Positions 62,451 through 64,000 of a stretch of 64,000 bases of DNA are shown in pieces. The notes under the pieces were generated by a model, which had not been told where the DNA came from, ran no database searches, and saw only the letters and a list, made by a program, of their open reading frames with translations. The stretch's first letter is position 1; the number at the start of each line of letters is the position of its first letter. The translations under genes were made by a program, and so were the position numbers. Where the stretch lies: contig JAHBBC010000002.1 of assembly GCA_019915015.1 (NCBI GenBank), forward strand, positions 1,116,001 to 1,180,000. The letters run 5' to 3'. This stretch comes from Auriscalpium vulgare. Lineage: Eukaryota > Basidiomycota > Agaricomycetes > Russulales > Auriscalpiaceae.

Positions 62451-64000
62451 CTAGCTATACGTGATGACCTCCGCGAGGCGGTTCTTCTTGCGACTGCCCG
62501 CACGCGAGCGCTGCTTCCGCAGATTCGCCATCATCTGCGCCGCGATGGGCGAGAGCTCCGACGACGATGCCGGCGAGGGCGTCGCGCCATGCGGCGGGTC
62601 GAACAGCGCACGCGAGCGCGCAGGCGTCACCGGCAGGCGGGTCTTCAGTAGCGGCGTCGTCTCTGCAAGATCCTATTAGTACACGCTTCAACTGCGCAAA
62701 GTACACGTACGCGAGAGGTCCGCGAGGCTCGCGAAGTGCCCGTTCTCCTTTGTGTCGTCCGTGAGCGGCGCCCGGATTCGCGCGGGCTTCATGCTGACCG
62801 GCGTGACGAGCGCGCCGTCCGCGAACCGCGACGCGCGCGTGTCGTCTGACGAGCCGTACGAGCCCGAGCGCTGAGTCGCTTTGCGCGGGCCAAGTCCAAT
62901 CGCCGTCGGGAGGTTGGCATGCGCGGAGGCGTTGGTCGACGTACGGAACACGGTGCGTGCGTCTGACGCATCAGCGAGCATGTCGTGGGCGGGGGGCACA
63001 GGACCTCGCGGTCCACGCGGGATGCGACTCGGCGGAACGCGCGGGCCCTCCTTGAGCACCGCTGTCGCGGTGAGCACGGGAGTGCGGTTCATGATGATGG
63101 TGGCGGCGAGCGGCGGGTCGTGCAGGAGCGAGCCGGCCGACGAGGGCGCCTCGACGGAACCCGAGTGGTCCGCGGCGGTGTTCTTAGACGGGGAGTCATC
63201 GAAGGGGGGTGTCGCTGGATGTAGGTGGTTGGTATCGCGGTGGGGAGAGATGCTGTCGGTTGAGGAGTCGGCACTGGTTGGGAGCGCGGGGAGCGGCCGG
63301 TCATCCACTGCGTGCGAGCGGCGCTTGTCCTTGTCCTTGTCGAGAAGGAAGCCAAAGACCTCCGCGGCGCGGTGCGGGGTAGAAAGATAGTCAGTTGGCA
63401 GATCGACCGTGTCGACCGTCGCAGTGCTGAGCTCGACTTCCATCGAAGAAATTGCTGGGTAGAATTCCGACTCGTTGAGAGACGGGTCATCGTCGAAGGC
63501 AAAAGCGGTGTCGGCCTTGACGGGGGCGTCGTCTAGCGATGCCTCGTCGCTCTGCAGGTGTACGTTATATTCATCGTCGAAGATGGCGTCTTGCGGCGTT
63601 TCAAAGCCGAAGGAAGAGTTCGTAGAGGTTGGAGTAGGTGCTTCCTGTGCGTCGTAGGGTATATCATCCTCTCTGAAGAAAGATGAGTGTCGCAGACTGA
63701 GCAGAACATAAAATAACCTTACTGGAGGAATCTCTCAGCCCACGAAATGTCGCCTTCCGTGGTACTGTTGCGAGTGCCGGGTTCTGGATTTCCCAGAAGC
63801 TGGCGCAGGGTCGAGCCGCTCCTCTTCACCTGCGCACGCCCGTCCTTCTCCTTCGCAGAATCCGCCGGAGGGGTATTGGAAAACACTTTGCTGTCGAGGT
63901 GCCCATGCGCATCGTACATGTCGAGGAGGCTCGCTACGGAGGGATCTTGCCGAAGCGTGTGGAGGCGGTTCTTGTCGCGCGGCGTGATGGGAGGAATAAT
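62451..64000 (-). CDS. Conserved protein of unknown function, 5' end outside the window
   Basis: Three exons are visible (64000-63723 continuing upstream, 63672-62711, 62662-62451), encoding about 483 residues to the stop. The visible N-terminal part, RLHTLRQDPSVASLLDMYD, then SGSTLRQLLG and EGDISWAERFLQEDD, is the best conserved-looking segment. The remainder is disordered and rich in Ser, Thr, Pro and Asp. It ends in a basic helix, IAAQMMANLRKQRSRAGSRK, before LAEVITYS. I recall similar proteins in basidiomycetes without a known function. Introns are 50 and 48 bases. The last third was copied to 17.4 kb, where it has decayed. No start codon can be assigned. Confidence 0.75.

Overview
The window is nuclear DNA of a filamentous basidiomycete, most probably an agaricomycete of the wood-decay type. 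The reasons are the many short spliceosomal introns (mostly 45-70 bases), GC-rich third codon positions, fungal-type orthologues throughout (MKT1, RBS1, xylulokinase, TEL1, DNMT2) and lineage-specific families such as F-box genes and a C2HC-finger protein ending in a conserved tail. Gene models below were spliced by hand. Exon joins were accepted when phase, splice dinucleotides and family conservation agreed; GC-AG introns are called where only they restore the frame.

Layout. 1-6,700 is GC-rich and without a convincing gene; it holds a dispersed short box and a 47-base near-perfect hairpin. 6,700-13,430 carries, on the minus strand, a C2HC-finger gene, MKT1 and the epsilon-COP gene. A region with degenerate tandem repeats (13,600-14,290) separates epsilon-COP from the divergent RAD9 gene. 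17,390-18,180 is a broken inverted duplicate of the gene end at 62,040-63,010. 19,300-25,900 holds a coiled-coil gene with exact 21-base repeats, a small many-exon gene, a SIRT5-type sirtuin, a small acidic-tail gene and PUS1. 25,976-27,253 is an intronless gene for a three-repeat protein with a myristoylation-type start. Just upstream lies a 1.27 kb terminal-inverted-repeat element (27,412-28,684).

28,860-30,400 is the most unusual part. A decayed aspartic protease is followed, on the minus strand, by a small secreted-peptide precursor. It has a signal peptide and four near-identical Cys-containing peptides separated by Lys-Arg, with one repeat per exon. X-Pro dipeptide spacers precede each peptide, and a fifth repeat lies dead behind a new stop codon. 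The architecture is that of a Kex2-processed repeat precursor (as in alpha-factor or RiPP precursors). I do not recognise the peptide.

32,108-40,700 holds RPB4, xylulokinase, PIF1 helicase and a frame-disrupted F-box gene. 40,733-50,422 is one huge gene, TEL1/ATM. 50,943-61,797 holds an R3H/SUZ protein (RBS1-like), a vacuolar-type amino-acid transporter, methylenetetrahydrofolate reductase and DNMT2. The window ends inside a conserved gene of unknown function that is the parent of the 17.4 kb pseudogene.

The genes do not form one pathway. Most are housekeeping: DNA damage and genome stability (RAD9, TEL1, PIF1), RNA metabolism (PUS1, DNMT2, RPB4, RBS1, MKT1), traffic (epsilon-COP) and carbon, one-carbon or amino-acid metabolism. 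The accessory signal is concentrated at 17-21 kb and 26-30.4 kb.
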